Positions 35,592 to 47,739 of a stretch of 64,000 nt of DNA are shown here, piece after piece (position 1 is the first letter of the stretch; each line of letters begins with the position of its first letter). Source of the DNA: Plotosus lineatus (lineage: Eukaryota; Chordata; Actinopteri; Siluriformes; Plotosidae). The notes beneath the pieces were generated by a model. That model searched no databases. It was not told where the DNA came from and saw nothing but the letters and a program-made list of their open reading frames with translations. The stretch lies in NCBI GenBank assembly GCA_024760905.1, contig CM045731.1, positions 15,505,001 to 15,569,000 on the forward strand, given 5' to 3'. The position numbers and the translations under genes are program-made.

Positions 35592-36244
35592 GCCGACTTT
35601 ATCCTGAAATGCATTAATTTCGTTTTATCTTCGTTAATGTCCATCTTATTTTCGGTACACCATGAGTTGAGAACATCAAGCAAGATATTCATATTATCCT
35701 CACTCTCTGCAATTAAAACAATGTCGTCTGCATAAAATAAAATTCCGACGTTGGTATCATCGATGTCTACACCCAGAGATAGTTCGTTCAAAGTAGTGAT
35801 TAAGTCATTGATATAGAGGTTAAATATAAGGGGAGAGAACAAGCATCCCTGCTTCAGTCCACATTTAACGCCGAACCAGGGTGTGTATCGTCCATTCATC
35901 CTTCACACAACACTGTACATTTGTATATAGGGATAAAATTGCATGAAAAAACATACCATGTATACCAATCTTTCTTAGTTTCTCCCATAAGATTTTTCGA
36001 TCGATGCAGTCGTAGGCTTTACGGAAATCAATAAAGCAAACAAAGGTATATTTTCTTTGACGTTCTCTAGTTTCCTCAATGGAGATTAGGGTAGACAAAT
36101 GATCAACTGTAGAACGTCTTCTTCCAAACCCGTTCTGGTAGTCTGACAACAGATCGTACAACTCCGCATATTTAGACAGTCTGTTATTCAGTACCCAACG
36201 ATATATCTTGTAGGTAGATTTCGACAACAATATACCCCAATATA

Positions 36245-36710
36245 ATAAGGGGTCCCTTGGGTCCGCTGTAGAACTCTTGGGTAGTAAAAAAACTCGGACC
36301 AGTAAAAAGCTGCCCTCATTAGCCCTTTGGCGATTTTCTCTTATTCTGACTCTTACTTATTGTTTAATTTTATTTCATGTGTTTTAACCCTTTTGGTTCC
36401 GAAAGTTTCTTCAGTGGCTTCAGTTTGGTTTCTTCAGTGCAAATATGACTCAAAGAGTCTGACACACCAACTCACACAGCGATTATAATTGGCTTAGTTT
36501 GATGCCTCACACTCTCTGGTCCCCTAATACAGGTCAAGGCAATTTTATAGTGTTTATAGCTAACGACGGCTGGATGTTTTTTGAAGCAGGTATATTCTGG
36601 TTGAATTTTAATGGCTGTGTCTGCTCAAACCTTTTTTTTAATGTATAACACATATTTGTGCATCTCTGTACTTGTAAAGAGATATTACTCAAACTAAGTT
36701 GTACATTTCA
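36245..36710. other. No gene recognised
   Basis: No motif or repeat recognised. Confidence 0.4.
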
Positions 36711-36960
36711 ATGTTGGTGCATTGGTGTAGCTGTTAGCATGTCCGCCTCACAGCAAGAATGTTCTTGATTCAAGTCCCAGTCTTGGTGAGAGCATTTCTG
36801 TGTGGAGTTTGCAAGTTCTCCCTGTGCTTGTGTGGGTTTCCTCTGGGTACTCCAGTTTCCTCTCACAATCCAAAGGCATCCACATTTGGCTAATTGGCTG
36901 TTCTAAATTAACCGTGTGTGTGTGTGTGTGTGTTGGTGCTGCAATGGTCTGAAAAGCTGT
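36711..36960 (+). mobile_element. SINE-III copy
   Basis: Head 'tggtgcattggtgtagctgt', 'cctcacagcaagaatg', box B-like 'gattcaagtcccagt', and the typical 'tgtgggtttcctctgggtac', ending in a TG array. Confidence 0.8.
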
Positions 36961-36969
36961 TCAGGGTGT

Positions 36970-37285
36970 ACCCCAACTTTTGCTCGGCCTCCATCCTCCT
37001 TCTGGCCTTAGTGGTCTTAAGTTGCTGAACTGCTTAATCCTGTTTTGGTCATGGGAAGGTTAGAGCCCATCTCAGCTGTCTCTGAACGAAGAAGGGGTAC
37101 AACCTGAACAGCTCAAAGTCCGTCTCAAGGGCAACGTCACGCAACCATTCCAACTTACTTTCACCACTCAGGGCAATTCAGAACAGCGAATTAGCCTACT
37201 GTGCATATCTTTGAACTGTGGGGGAAGCACAGGACCTTCTTGTTGTGAGGAGGACTCGCCAAACTCTACATCACTGCCCTACAGT
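36970..37285 (-). mobile_element. SINE-III copy
   Basis: Reverse copy with the tail 'cttaatcctgttttggtcat', middle 'cgaattagcctactgtgcat' and head 'catcactgccctac'. It lies head-out against the previous copy. Confidence 0.7.
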
Positions 37286-37289
37286 AAAG

Positions 37290-38000
37290 CAGTATACTCT
37301 TTTCTTGGAATAGTTACAAAGCTTTCACATGCCTGGAAAATGGACAGGAAGCGTCTCATAGCCGTGAAGTCCAAGAACAATGCCATGTAAGACACAACAA
37401 CCAACTACAGGTCGAGATATGAAATAGTTTTTAAACATTGTTCTGACCCTATGGTTAGGTGGTGAGGTCTCTGAACTGTACCCAGAGGTCTGTCATTTTT
37501 CTATAGCCTTAATCCAAACATTAATAACTGAAATCCAAGTCACAATATAGGTACAGGCAGTGACGCAGCGATGAGCGGGCCAAGCAGCACAGCACGGCAT
37601 AGTTGCCATGGAAACTTCCTGTCTTTTTCTCAAGGGTATAGCTGTATGCAATCACAGCATGTTTCATGTTTTGATGACTTTGCTGCCGAATGAGATCACA
37701 GAATAGGAAGTAGCAACATGTCCAGGCTTCAGGATCTAAAATGCATTACAGCAAAAAATAATTAAATAGACATTCTGATTATTGGACATCTGCATGGTAA
37801 AATGTGACACATTTTTCTTGACTTCCTCTGCATGAGCTACAGACTGAGTCCACCAAGTTTTGTGTATAAAATGTCACTGAGATATGGTGTGACTTCCTGT
37901 TTAAGCGGCTTCGCCATTCAATTTTGCTAGACCGAAATGTATTGTTTTCCCCAAACAAAACAGAAGAGGTTGTTGTCAGACCCCTTTGTAGACTAAATAC
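37290..38000. other. No gene recognised
   Basis: No exon, RNA gene or known element seen. Confidence 0.4.
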
Positions 38001-38011
38001 TTTGCTAAAAG

Positions 38012-39347
38012 TAGGGGTGGGTATTGCCTAGATTTTATGTATTGCGATATATTGCAAGAAGAATTTTAAAGTAAAAGCGAGCCTGTTCTTGACAGTATTT
38101 ATTCTTTATTTCAAAAGGGTAAATCAACAACATTAAAAACATTGTTTTTAGTTATTAAAATAAAAATAAAAATTCTAAGCATCAGACAAAATCCACTTAT
38201 GAAAATGTAATGTTTTAAACTTTGGCACAAACATTATGACTGGAATAGAACTGCATATTGAGCAATATAAGCTATTTACACATTAAATACACATAACAAA
38301 CAATAGAATAGTGTAAGTGTATCTAGTGCTTTTATTAGCATATTGTGAAGCCTTAATCATTAATGCATGCATATTAAATTTTTAAGGCGGGATTAAAGGT
38401 GGAGCATCCTCCGCGCATGCGCAGAACTGTATCATGCATGATTAGACCTAATCAGACCTGTGACCCAAATGCCATCATAGCAATGTCTATAGGTCTGCTG
38501 GGCACATGCTGCACGTATAACACGTACAGTGACACTGACGGCTCAGGAAAGTCCATCAAACTTTAGAACTTTACAATCATAACATGCAATATCAATTATG
38601 ATGTAAATCACATTAATATTATCATTATGCTGGAGAGAAGTAGAATGTAATTTACTAGAATCTGAACCGATTTGGAGCACGTTCAGCCTGAAGCTGAGTC
38701 CGCAAATTGTGTGATGTCATTTTTTTCAGAATCAACAGAGATTATATTGCTGTGTTAAGCAAAAATAAACAAATAAATAAATAAACAAACATGAATGGTT
38801 AATGTGAATTGTTGGAGATGAAGTTCTTGGGACCGCTTCCATCTTTTGCTCATTTTAAAATAAATGTTGAAGTGAAAATCTAGATGCCGTAGGTCAGTAA
38901 ATTTCTGAGCAATTAGCAACATGAACCATAGTTTTGTTTTTAACAGGAATTTCCGTATCCTGTATACAAACAAATTCTATTGGCTGAAGGCATTCGTGAC
39001 ATCTGCACTGCCCAATCACGGCATGGCTCTTATTATACCGGGCTCTCCTCACACTGAATGACTGTAGATAAGAAGACGGAAACACGATTGTGTCAGGATT
39101 ACATGCCAGGACCTCTGCGGTCGCCTTTTTTTTTTTTTTTTTTTTTTTTCCCCCAAACGAAAACATTACTTTCGGTTCAATTAGCGGAAATAGCCGAAGT
39201 TTTTTTTTTTTTTTTTTTTTTTTTACTGTTCCGAAGTTTTCCGAACACATGTCAAAAAAACAGTTTTGCTTCAGAGTATCACAATACGTGTTGTTTGCAT
39301 GTTAGAACCGGTTTAAACCGATAAACCAGTTTTATTTCGCAGCTCTA
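38012..39347. mobile_element. hAT-like nonautonomous element, 1.34 kb
   Basis: Ends are TAGGGGTGGG on the left and TAGAGCTGCG on the right read in reverse. The flanks GCTAAAAG (38004-38011) and GCTAATAG (39348-39355) form an 8-bp duplication with one change. Two T-runs occur near 39126 and 39200. No transposase domain is seen. Confidence 0.68.
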
Positions 39348-39355
39348 GCTAATAG

Positions 39356-39868
39356 CATCAGTGATGTACAACTAGGTCACAAAAAGATCTGTTTTTTTGT
39401 TTGTTTTATTTTTCCCCAAAATGGAAGATAATCTGGTATGGAAGATTTTAACGGCAGTTGGTTCATATGAAGGTAGATGAGTCAGTGTTTTGGGGGAAAA
39501 TAGTTTACAACCTGAGAAAAAACTGTTTAAACATTTTAAGCAAAAACGTACCTTGTAGTTTTATCCTGTTGATGGAGCTACAGTGATGACTCAAGCTCAA
39601 ATTTAATGCCTGGATACTTTTATATGGTCTTCTATCAATGTACAAATTATGTGCCAAATTATATGCCAATCCATCAAGGGGTTCTATGCATTGTCACATA
39701 CTCCCATCATAGAAAATACATGAAAAAAGTATTAGGAAATGAAATTTCATTGGACATGGTGAAATATATGAGATGAGATTCCACAGTTAAAGATTTCAGG
39801 ATACAAAATGTTCCTCACGGTAATAATATTTATACATTTTTCTACGATGGCCTGGTGAGCTGTCTATG
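39356..39868. other. No gene recognised
   Basis: AT-rich, with nothing identifiable. Confidence 0.4.
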
Positions 39869-39869
39869 G

Positions 39870-40018
39870 CAGTATTTCCCAACCTTTTTGAGCCAAGGCA
39901 CACCTTTTACATTAGAAAAATCACGAGGCACACCACGGAACAAAAATGATACTGCCCTCTAGCAGAACAGCACTGTTACTACACGCTAATATTTTAAAAT
40001 TAATTGCTATTGTAACAT
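39870..40018 (+). mobile_element. Half of a hAT-type MITE
   Basis: It begins 'cagtatttcccaaccttttt' and continues 'gagccaaggcacacc', a terminus common to a vertebrate hAT MITE group. The opposite end is missing. Confidence 0.6.
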
Positions 40019-40019
40019 G

Positions 40020-40157
40020 TTCACAATTATTCACTTGCTGAACCACTTAATCCTAGCATGGTTGCTGGCAGGTTGGAGCCAATCAAAGACACTAGGTGAA
40101 CAGCTAATCAGTCCATCACAGGGCCAACACACTTGTGTACAAAACCATTCATACTCG
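40020..40157 (-). mobile_element. SINE-III fragment
   Basis: Reverse tail 'gaaccacttaatcctagcat' and 'aacagctaatcagtccatca'. A further piece is probably at 40373-40440 on the far side of the SINE-I copy. Confidence 0.6.
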
Positions 40158-40372
40158 GGCAGTGGTGGCCTGGTGGTAAGATGCTGAATCATTGATCTGA
40201 AGGTTGAGGGTTCAAACCCCACTCCACAGGTTGTCACTGTCTCCGCCATTGCAGCTAACTGGGTTATCAAAGGCCGGTCATGTCTCTCACTGTCTATGTG
40301 GGGAGGCATGTAAAAGAACCATTGCTGACTTTCGACAAGAGTAGGCTACATAGTTGTCAGCATGTTTCCGCA
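40158..40372 (+). mobile_element. SINE-I copy 5, 3' part missing
   Basis: The tRNA-like head 'gggcagtggtggcctggtgg', box B-like 'ggttcaaaccccactcc' and the first half of the body are present. The LINE-like tail is absent. Confidence 0.75.
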
Positions 40373-40449
40373 ATGTGATGCCTTGGCAAGCTGTCCGGAG
40401 TGTACTCTGCTCTCACTTCTGCTGCATTCCCTAACTTTTCCTCATACAG

Positions 40450-40531
40450 ATTTGGTCGTCCCGGTGTGGAATGTTACTGTCAGCATGAGAGCGGTGCAGC
40501 TGTAATCCAGCTGCAGTTCCTCATCAATGAA
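40450..40531 (+). CDS. stxbp5: Syntaxin-binding protein 5 (tomosyn-1), internal exon 'a'
   Basis: Tomosyn is a cytosolic protein with two N-terminal WD40 propellers and a C-terminal R-SNARE motif. It binds syntaxin-1/SNAP-25 and lowers vesicle priming. This 82-bp exon encodes FGRPGVECYCQHESGAA and then QLQFLINE, part of the first propeller. The acceptor is 'catacag' at 40443-40449. The first base completes a codon begun upstream. The donor is 'gtaagt' at 40532, after a whole codon (phase 0). The ECYCQHES wording matches tomosyns in vertebrates. The preceding exon, expected to encode the 'GTQ.G..R(I/L)' strand, was not found in the window. A paralogue letter (a or b) cannot be assigned. Confidence 0.95.
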
Positions 40532-40913
40532 GTAAGTGCATTTCTTCAACTACTTCCTCCCTCACTTCATCTTTGTCCTGTGCCTCTCCAGGCTAAAGCA
40601 GGCCTCATATTGAGCAGTTTGATAAAATTCCAAACCACAATAAGCTGCCAAAATATGATAGCACTGGGGCAAATTAATTGTGAGCAGTAGGTGAACATAC
40701 AGTGGGAGATACGGTCAGCTGCATTGAACAGGGTTTAGAAAGGTTAAAGGCGGCAACACTGCAGATACACTGCAGTCAGACAGTAATACAGTGGTACCTC
40801 ACCTTACGAAATTAATTCCTTCCAGAGCTTTTTTTGTAACCTGCATTTTTCGTAAGTTGAACCGCATTTTACATGTAAAACATGTGATTTGTTCAAAGGC
40901 TCCCAATACTACC

Positions 40914-40921
40914 CCCTAAAC
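40914..40921. repeat. 8-bp target-site duplication, left
   Basis: CCCTAAAC, repeated exactly at 41492-41499. MITE-P copy B has the uninterrupted 'ccccataaaccctttaaaaa' here. Confidence 0.93.
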
Positions 40922-41491
<570 letters not shown>

Positions 41492-41830
41492 CCCTAAACC
41501 CTTTAAAAATTATAAAAGCATACCTTTTAAGACCTTCTTCTGTTTCGATATCGTACCGATGGTAGACACATTTGTCCATATTCCTTTGCGATATCACTTG
41601 AGCCCGTTTCTTCTTCTCGCGTGTGTTTGTGTGTGTGTGTGCGTGTTGACCATGTCTTCTTAGCAGAGTTATAATCTTACAAATGTTTATGGAAGGTTAA
41701 AAACCTGAGTCAAGAAATAAAGCATAAAACAACAGTAACTGTGTCCTTTACACAAAAAGCATCATGGGGGATCCGGCTCTATAATAGGCAATGAGAGGTA
41801 GATGCGTCATTCCTCCTAGACAATGATGTC

Positions 41831-41899
41831 CAAGATGGCGTCAGGTCAAGATGGCGTCCCTGTCCAAGATGGCGTCAGGTGGACCTGTCCAAGATGGCG
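41831..41899 (+). promoter_or_regulatory. Cluster of four CAAGATGGCG motifs (YY1-like)
   Basis: The decamer CAAGATGGCG occurs at 41831, 41847, 41865 and 41890. It matches the core of the vertebrate YY1 site (AAGATGGCG). It lies within MITE-P copy D in an stxbp5 intron. Binding is not shown. Confidence 0.6.
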
Positions 41900-42149
41900 C
41901 TTGAATGAAGGCGACATGAACGACAGCTCAGGTGTTAGCTAATGGGAGGCCAGTGGGGTGAGATGTTTGAACGTCATTGATGCGAGAGCAGCTCGTGCAT
42001 TGTTTGAATGGCGCGTTTGAATTTTTAAGATGCCGCTTTCGTAACGTGAGCTTGTTTCGTGTCCGGAGACAAAAATTTTAGGAAAATGCTTTCCGTAACC
42101 TGAATCTTTTGTTTGGTGAGACTTTCGTAAGGTCCGGTACCACTGTACA

Positions 42150-44161
42150 TGGCGTCAGGAAACATTTTGAAAAGCTTGCGGTTTATGAATGTCAATGCCA
42201 GTCGACGGCGAATAGTTTTGTAAGTTTTAGAACCAGGCAGAACAGCCGTTAATTCTACCACTGTGTGATGCCTATATTAGCAACCATGCCCTCAGTCTAA
42301 GAGATTCAGTTGATCCCTCTACTCTGAACTGTTGTTTTAAAGAACCCTTTTGTTTTCCTTAAGTGCCCCTAGAGTGTGACTATCTTGGGAAATCGGCCTT
42401 CCATTTGTCTTTTTTTAAATTTTTTTTTTTATCCAAGTTGCCCACAGGGAAACTACTTACTCATTCTTCTGTGTCGTGCATTTCTGATTAGTAGTTTTAG
42501 GATATAAATTACATACATTCCAACATCTTTGCCATTCATTAGTTGCAATAATACCCATCTGGATATGTTGCTGTCATCCCCAGGGCACTTTATTAAACAA
42601 GCAGCCATCCCCGAGAAGCCCAAAGAGATGCAGCATGTTCCTTCAAAATGACTGTTTTCCGCTCTGGAAATAAGCAGAGCCTTCAAGTATCTCGACCGGC
42701 AACGGCACTATTTTTGTCAAAGCAGTGCTGGCGCTATTTCTGGGCCCATCTTCTGCAAAAACTCAGTATGAAGTATGGCAAGGCTCCTCTCCACATTACA
42801 ACAGTGTTCTCGCCAAGTTAGCAAGGTGCTAAGCAAAATAGGCTGAAGGAAGAGATTATTTTCAAGAATTTGGTTTTCATCTGAGGTAGCGCAACTAACT
42901 CCCCAAAAGTGTTGCCATGTTGATGTTTGCTGAGTAGATTAAAATTGGATGAAACCTGCTGTTGCAGTAGTGTTGAAGTAAGGGTGTTTATGGCCACGCC
43001 TCCCTTTATGATTGATAAGACTATGCCAGATCTTTGAAATGAATTAAGACTGATGCCGCTTTGGACTCTCATGGTACCCTGTAGAATGTACGCTGCTGTC
43101 CCATTACGGACTACGTGAAGATCCATGACATGGATGGTAGTTATACTGTTCCTATCCTGAAGTCTTTAGTTTTGTCCTGTGAATTGCGGTTACACATCTG
43201 TTATTCATCAGTTCCCACGCATTCTCTGCCAGTAATCATCTATTGTATGCTTGGTCTGTTTCCCTCACACCCACGGTTCACCTTTTACATCTCAGGTAGT
43301 AGTCAGGTCATGAGTCAGGTCCACCGGACATCGATGGATGCCAACTGACAAGTACAGGATGGGAAAGGCATGAGTTTAGGATAAATCACATGGCCTGCAC
43401 ACAACAGCCGTTCAACCGACGGACACTTTTCGCTAGTCGACTCCGTTCCATGTTTGTGCACAGAACTTTAGACCGGCTTGAAAACAAATTCTTTGACAAA
43501 ATTGTTGATGGAAATTGTTTGACAAAGGATCACATTTTCTGAACTTGAAATGGACAAGAAATGTATATAAACAGATTGGAATTTTTTAAATATATATACA
43601 TCACGATTTGAGGTCCTGAACACTTTTGTGAGCAGTAAACATTATTTGTATGAATAAACTGTGATGAAACATCAATGCTGGTGTTACGTTTGATAAAATG
43701 CCCATTACGGTACTGGAATATATTTACTTTATATTACAAACAGCTCAAACGCCATCTAGTGGTTCAAGCCCCCCCTAAACCATGTAAGGTCCATGCTGGC
43801 AGAGAGTCAGCTGTTTGGTATTTCTCTACAGAATTAAATTTGGCAATGTTAACTCCTTATAAAAATATGTTGATGTTAATTTAAACTGGGATGGTGAAGG
43901 AAGTCTGTGGCTCATCAATTGTTCAAAATACAAAAACTATTTGCACCATACATGGAAATAGTGCTACTAAAACAGTTCCAGCTATAGTCACAAACTCTAG
44001 TTCACATCTAGTTGGTCTGTGCCAGTCAGTCCTGCACAGTACATTCATTACTCAACGATACAGCATGATTCTTATGTTTTTTTGTTTTTTTTTTTTGAGT
44101 TTTTTAATTATACTTCACTGCGTGCATTGAACTCGTGTCTAAAACGTACTTTCTTTTGATG

Positions 44162-44204
<43 letters not shown>

Positions 44205-44560
44205 TGACTCAGCATACCAAGTAGAGCCTGTGGGAGAAGGCATAAGGTCTTTCACTGCTACTTTATACACGCACACACACAGAATGTGAATCATCCCTTG
44301 GGAAAGGACATCTTGGTCTGCTGTAAATTCAGATCCTTTTACCGCCCAAAAGACTTTCTGCAGACGTATATTCTTTATATCCTTTTTTTTGGCTGAGAGT
44401 TTACTGTGCTGCACATCTCTGCCATGCCTTATAGGTGGTGCCCCAGAAGTCTCCATCCATTGCAGATGGTTGGATGGAGAGTTTTGGGTGTTATATATTG
44501 TTTTCTGTGCCTCCTATTTAGGAATTTTTTGGGGGACAGGGGGAATAATCTTTATGTGAA
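42150..44560. other. Intron sequence, no gene recognised
   Basis: Simple (TG)n(AG)n at 44160-44206. The rest shows short frames without support and may be single-copy intron. Confidence 0.45.
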
Positions 44561-44564
44561 GTCA

Positions 44565-44800
44565 ATGTACACCATGAACAGCTCGCCAGCCCATTGCTGG
44601 GCAACACACACACACGCGCACACTTAGGACCAATATGGAACAGCAAGTTAGCCTACTATGGGAGGACACCAGAATACCCAAAGAAAACCCAATCAAAGAT
44701 CGGGAGAACATGCAAATTCCACGCAAACACTTTTTCCAAGCTCCAACCCTTCTTTCTGTAAGGTGGGCATGCTAACCACTGCACCACCATGCCTCCTAAG
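44565..44800 (-). mobile_element. SINE-III copy
   Basis: Reverse copy with 'cagcaagttagcctactatg', 'gggagaacatgcaaattcca' and the head 'ctgcaccaccatgcc'. It ends about 50 bp before the next exon. Confidence 0.75.
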
Positions 44801-44851
44801 TAATTAATTGTTTCATGGTATTAAGCGTTTCTGTCTTTGTTTGTCCTATAG

Positions 44852-44952
44852 GGGGCATTAGTGAGTGCTTTAGCTGATGACAGCATTCACTTATGGAACC
44901 TGCGTCAGAAGAGACCAGCCGTGCTGCACTCCCTCAAGTTCAACAGGGAGAG
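44852..44952 (+). CDS. stxbp5: stxbp5 internal exon 'b'
   Basis: 101 bp encoding GALVSALADDSIHLWNLRQK and RPAVLHSLKFNRE, closing one WD40 blade (HLWNLR in the usual WD position). The acceptor is 'tatag' at 44847-44851 in phase 0, matching the phase-0 donor of the previous exon. The donor is 'gtgagt' at 44953, leaving AG of an Arg codon. ALADDSIHLW agrees with STXBP5. The STXBP5L paralogue usually differs here, although KFNRERIT leans toward STXBP5L, so this exon alone is ambiguous. Confidence 0.95.
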
Positions 44953-45171
44953 GTGAGTCAAGATGCTTCCTTCTTCTGGTCACTTCAGAAACAGATGGTG
45001 CGCTAGTTCATATGTACTTAAATACCTTAATGGTCCAAATATTTATTTATTAATGTAGGTTAATATCATAATCACTGGTGTCTGTTTGTCAGTATGCTTG
45101 TGGGAAAAAATCCTGGCCACACCTGTGCATGGATTTTCACCAAACCAGGTGGGGACTCTACCCTACCTGAG

Positions 45172-45370
45172 TCACAGAACTGATTTGATTTGGGAATGTC
45201 AAAGGTGAAGGTCGGAGCTAGGTCATAAGGCTTTTGAGAACTTTTAAATGAGTGCCATTAAGCATGACATCACAGAACTGATTTGATTTGGGAATGTCAA
45301 AGGTGAAGGTCAGAGCTAGGTCATAAGGCTTTTGAGATAACGTTTAAATGCGTGCCAATCAGCATGACAT
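45172..45370. repeat. 98-bp tandem duplication
   Basis: 'tcacagaactgatttgattt' starts at 45172 and again at 45270. The two units are nearly identical through 'ggtcataaggcttttgagat'. Confidence 0.9.
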
Positions 45371-45894
45371 TACTATAAAACACTTATAGGAAAACATCTG
45401 TCAACTTTCATATCTGACAGTTACCAATGACCTTGAGTGGCCTTCCAATGTGAAGATCAAGGTCACGAGAGTTTTAGCACTTATAACTTGGAAACAAATG
45501 CTGATAGCCATGCAGTTGCTATACAACACTATTAGGAAACCATATGGACTTTCATATAAAGCAATTACTGTACTTTCTGCGCCATAAGGCGCACCGGATC
45601 TTAAGACACAACACCAATTAACGGACCTGTCCACACACAAGGCGCACCAGATTATAAGGCGCACCAAGCAAAACAAAAGTTAGATAAGTCAAACTTGATT
45701 CAACTCGCACAATAACTTTCATCATTGTTCAGTTGTAACAATATAAAACAATAAACTCACTTTTTCAATTCATTCTTCCTCCACAAATCCATCAAATTGT
45801 TCATCTTCAGTATCCGAGTTTAACAGTTGCGCGAGTTGGACATAAAGCCCGGATCCCGCGATAATTTTTTATTATAATGTTTTATTATCTATTA

Positions 45895-46432
45895 CAAGGG
45901 GTGGACAAAATAATGGAAACACCTAACATTTTGCCATCATAATCTTTGAGTATAATGTAAACAATCAAAACTTGGCATATGTATTGATTCATACAACTTG
46001 TGAATTGTTTCCAAAGGAATTTGAAGCCATTCTTCAGTTAGAATACCCTCCAACTCTTTTAGAGACGATGGCGGACTTGTGCTTTGTGGAGGACGTTTTT
46101 CCGTCTCTTTCAAAGGCAGTCATTACTTCTGAGACAGTAGCTCTTGAAACACTGAACATTTGGACAGTTTTTGTTACACTAGCGCCAACCATATGAGCAC
46201 CAACAATTTGGCCTCTTTTAAAATCTGAGAGGTCTGCCATTATGGGGTAGGATTAGTGTTTTCAGTATCTGAAAAAGGGGGGGAAAAACATCATGATTTT
46301 ACATCAACATATCAAATAACAAAATTATTATACAAAAAATAATAACATATGCCAAGTTTTGATTGTTTAAATTATGTTCAAAGATTATGATGCCAAAATG
46401 TTAGGTGTTTCCATTATTTTGTCCAAACCCTG
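45895..46432 (-). mobile_element. 538-bp Tc1/mariner internal-deletion element
   Basis: Flanked by TA (45893-45894 and 46433-46434). Inverted ends of about 85 bp contain 'ggacaaaataatggaaacac' on both sides. Only the N-terminal part of a transposase remains between them. Confidence 0.93.
46034..46240 (-). pseudogene. Tc1 transposase N-terminal fragment
   Basis: The 68-codon minus frame starts MADLSDFKRGQIVGAHMVGA and continues VTKTVQMFSVSRATVSEVMT, a paired-like helix-turn-helix as in Tc1 transposases. It ends after AIVSKRVGG and lacks all DDE residues. It belongs to a different Tc1 lineage than copies 1-3. Confidence 0.85.
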
Positions 46433-46518
46433 TACTCCCTCGCACACATGGAGTAGCAGATCAATGGAGACAGAGATTAGAAGTCTTCTGGTTGTGACCT
46501 AAACTTCTCTCAGCCACA

Positions 46519-46785
46519 CCACCTTAAAGCAACGGCGTCATCACAGTAACAAACATGGCAGCGCTCATTCGCACTGTGAGTATTGTGTTCATTACAGAAC
46601 GGAGGTCCTTACTCTTAAGGAGCTGTATCAGTGTAACGTTAAATACAAGAAGGTTAAGCCGAGGTCTCAGGCAACCTGTAGCAGTATTTTATCCCGGTGA
46701 TGAACACGAGACTCTCATTAAGCCAGCTGAGCGTCCTCGTAACGAGACAGATGGTCGGTATAGACGGAGATTAGGTGGAAAAACC
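46519..46785 (+). other. Unexplained insert in MITE-G, possible captured gene piece
   Basis: Absent from copy 2 of the element. It starts with 'aacaaacatggcagcgctca', a good start-codon context. ATG at 46557 opens a frame that reads MAALIRT and stays open across the insert into the element (to 46848). A 'gtgagt...attacag' pair only 22 bp apart follows MAALIRT. I do not recognise a protein. Confidence 0.35.
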
Positions 46786-47099
46786 ACTCACGTATCACTC
46801 ACCGAGTCACCTGACTACGATAGCAGTAATGCCAGTATTTGGACATAAAGCCTGGATCCCTCTAATTTAGGACCAGTTGATACAAATATATAGCAGTTGG
46901 AGTTGTTTTGTTAATCCACCGGAATGATGGTAAGCTTTAAATTAGTTTGCTTCACTTGGGTGTTGACGGTATCAGTGCAAAGGAGTCTCGTGGCTTCATC
47001 CACACATAAGGTGCACCGGATTATAAGGTGCACCGTCAACTTTTTTTGACGATTAAAAGCTTTTAAATCTGCCTTATGGTCCGAAAAATGTGGTGCCTT

Positions 47100-47735
47100 C
47101 TATGTAATGTGGTACCTTATGTGACCTTGAAAGGTCAAACTCTAGTCGTATTGTAAATCTTGTTTCTTGCTAATTTGGTCAAATCCACATCGCATGCAAT
47201 ATATCTTAAAAAGAGCACAAGGAAGCATATAGGGCTTGTTTACATTATCCAAGCTGCAGGGCGGTGCTACCGTACACCTCATGTTTTCATTATGTGTTCA
47301 TTCCTATTTGACTGAATCGATTGACTTACTGCTGGTATTGTTGTTGTTGTTGTTGCTGTTGTTTGCGATAGTGCTAATAGGCAAATTCCATTTGTGCTTG
47401 ACCTGACTTGCTTGTGCTACTGGTTTGTAGCCTAAGGGAAATGCTTAGCCTATTCTGCTACAGAGCTGTACCCACACATTGACATTACGCAAGCATCTGT
47501 TTACCATGTACCTTTGCACACATGCATTCTTACAGTATTTCCTCCTATTCCATTCACTATTCCAGTCCCACAGAGCCAAACACTAGCTCAGAGACACCCG
47601 AGTTCCCTTTCCAGCTAATTGGTAAGATTTGCTTGATGTGCTAGAGAAGGGAAATTTGGGTTTGATCTCCAGTGGCATCACTGTGCTCTCATGGCTTTAA
47701 ACACTTATTCAGCACAGCACTCAGCCAATATAAAT
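47100..47735. other. Intron sequence, no gene recognised
   Basis: (TTG)n at about 47339-47372. Nothing else identified. Confidence 0.45.
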
Positions 47736-47739
47736 GTAT

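Larger units (their letters stand above)
33640..36240 (-). mobile_element. LINE F, interrupted by two SINEs
   Basis: A minus-strand reverse transcriptase from a different LINE lineage than A or D. In order: LSDYQNGFGRRRSTVDHL (about 36150), CFIDFRKAYDCIDRKIL (about 36020), GLKQGCLFSPLIFNLYIND (about 35850), FYADDIVLIAES (about 35720), a C-terminal region (34600-35190), and a Cys/His-containing end VEDEMHVLLKC (about 33970). The catalytic Asp residues FRKAYD and YADD are both present. Frames continue on either side of the SINEs at 34274 and 35232. No endonuclease was seen, so it is 5' truncated near 36240. Polarity is opposite to stxbp5. Confidence 0.9.
45565..47095 (+). mobile_element. MITE-G copy 1 with nested Tc1 MITE and extra insert
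   Basis: The left end 'ttactgtactttctgcgcca' then 'taaggcgcacc' is mirrored by the right end ('gccttatggtccgaaaaatg'). It shares about 350 bp in order with copy 2 at 54428, including 'acataaagcccggatccc'. It also contains the Tc1 derivative at 45895-46432 and about 270 bp (46519-46785) that copy 2 lacks. No transposase is visible. Confidence 0.8.
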
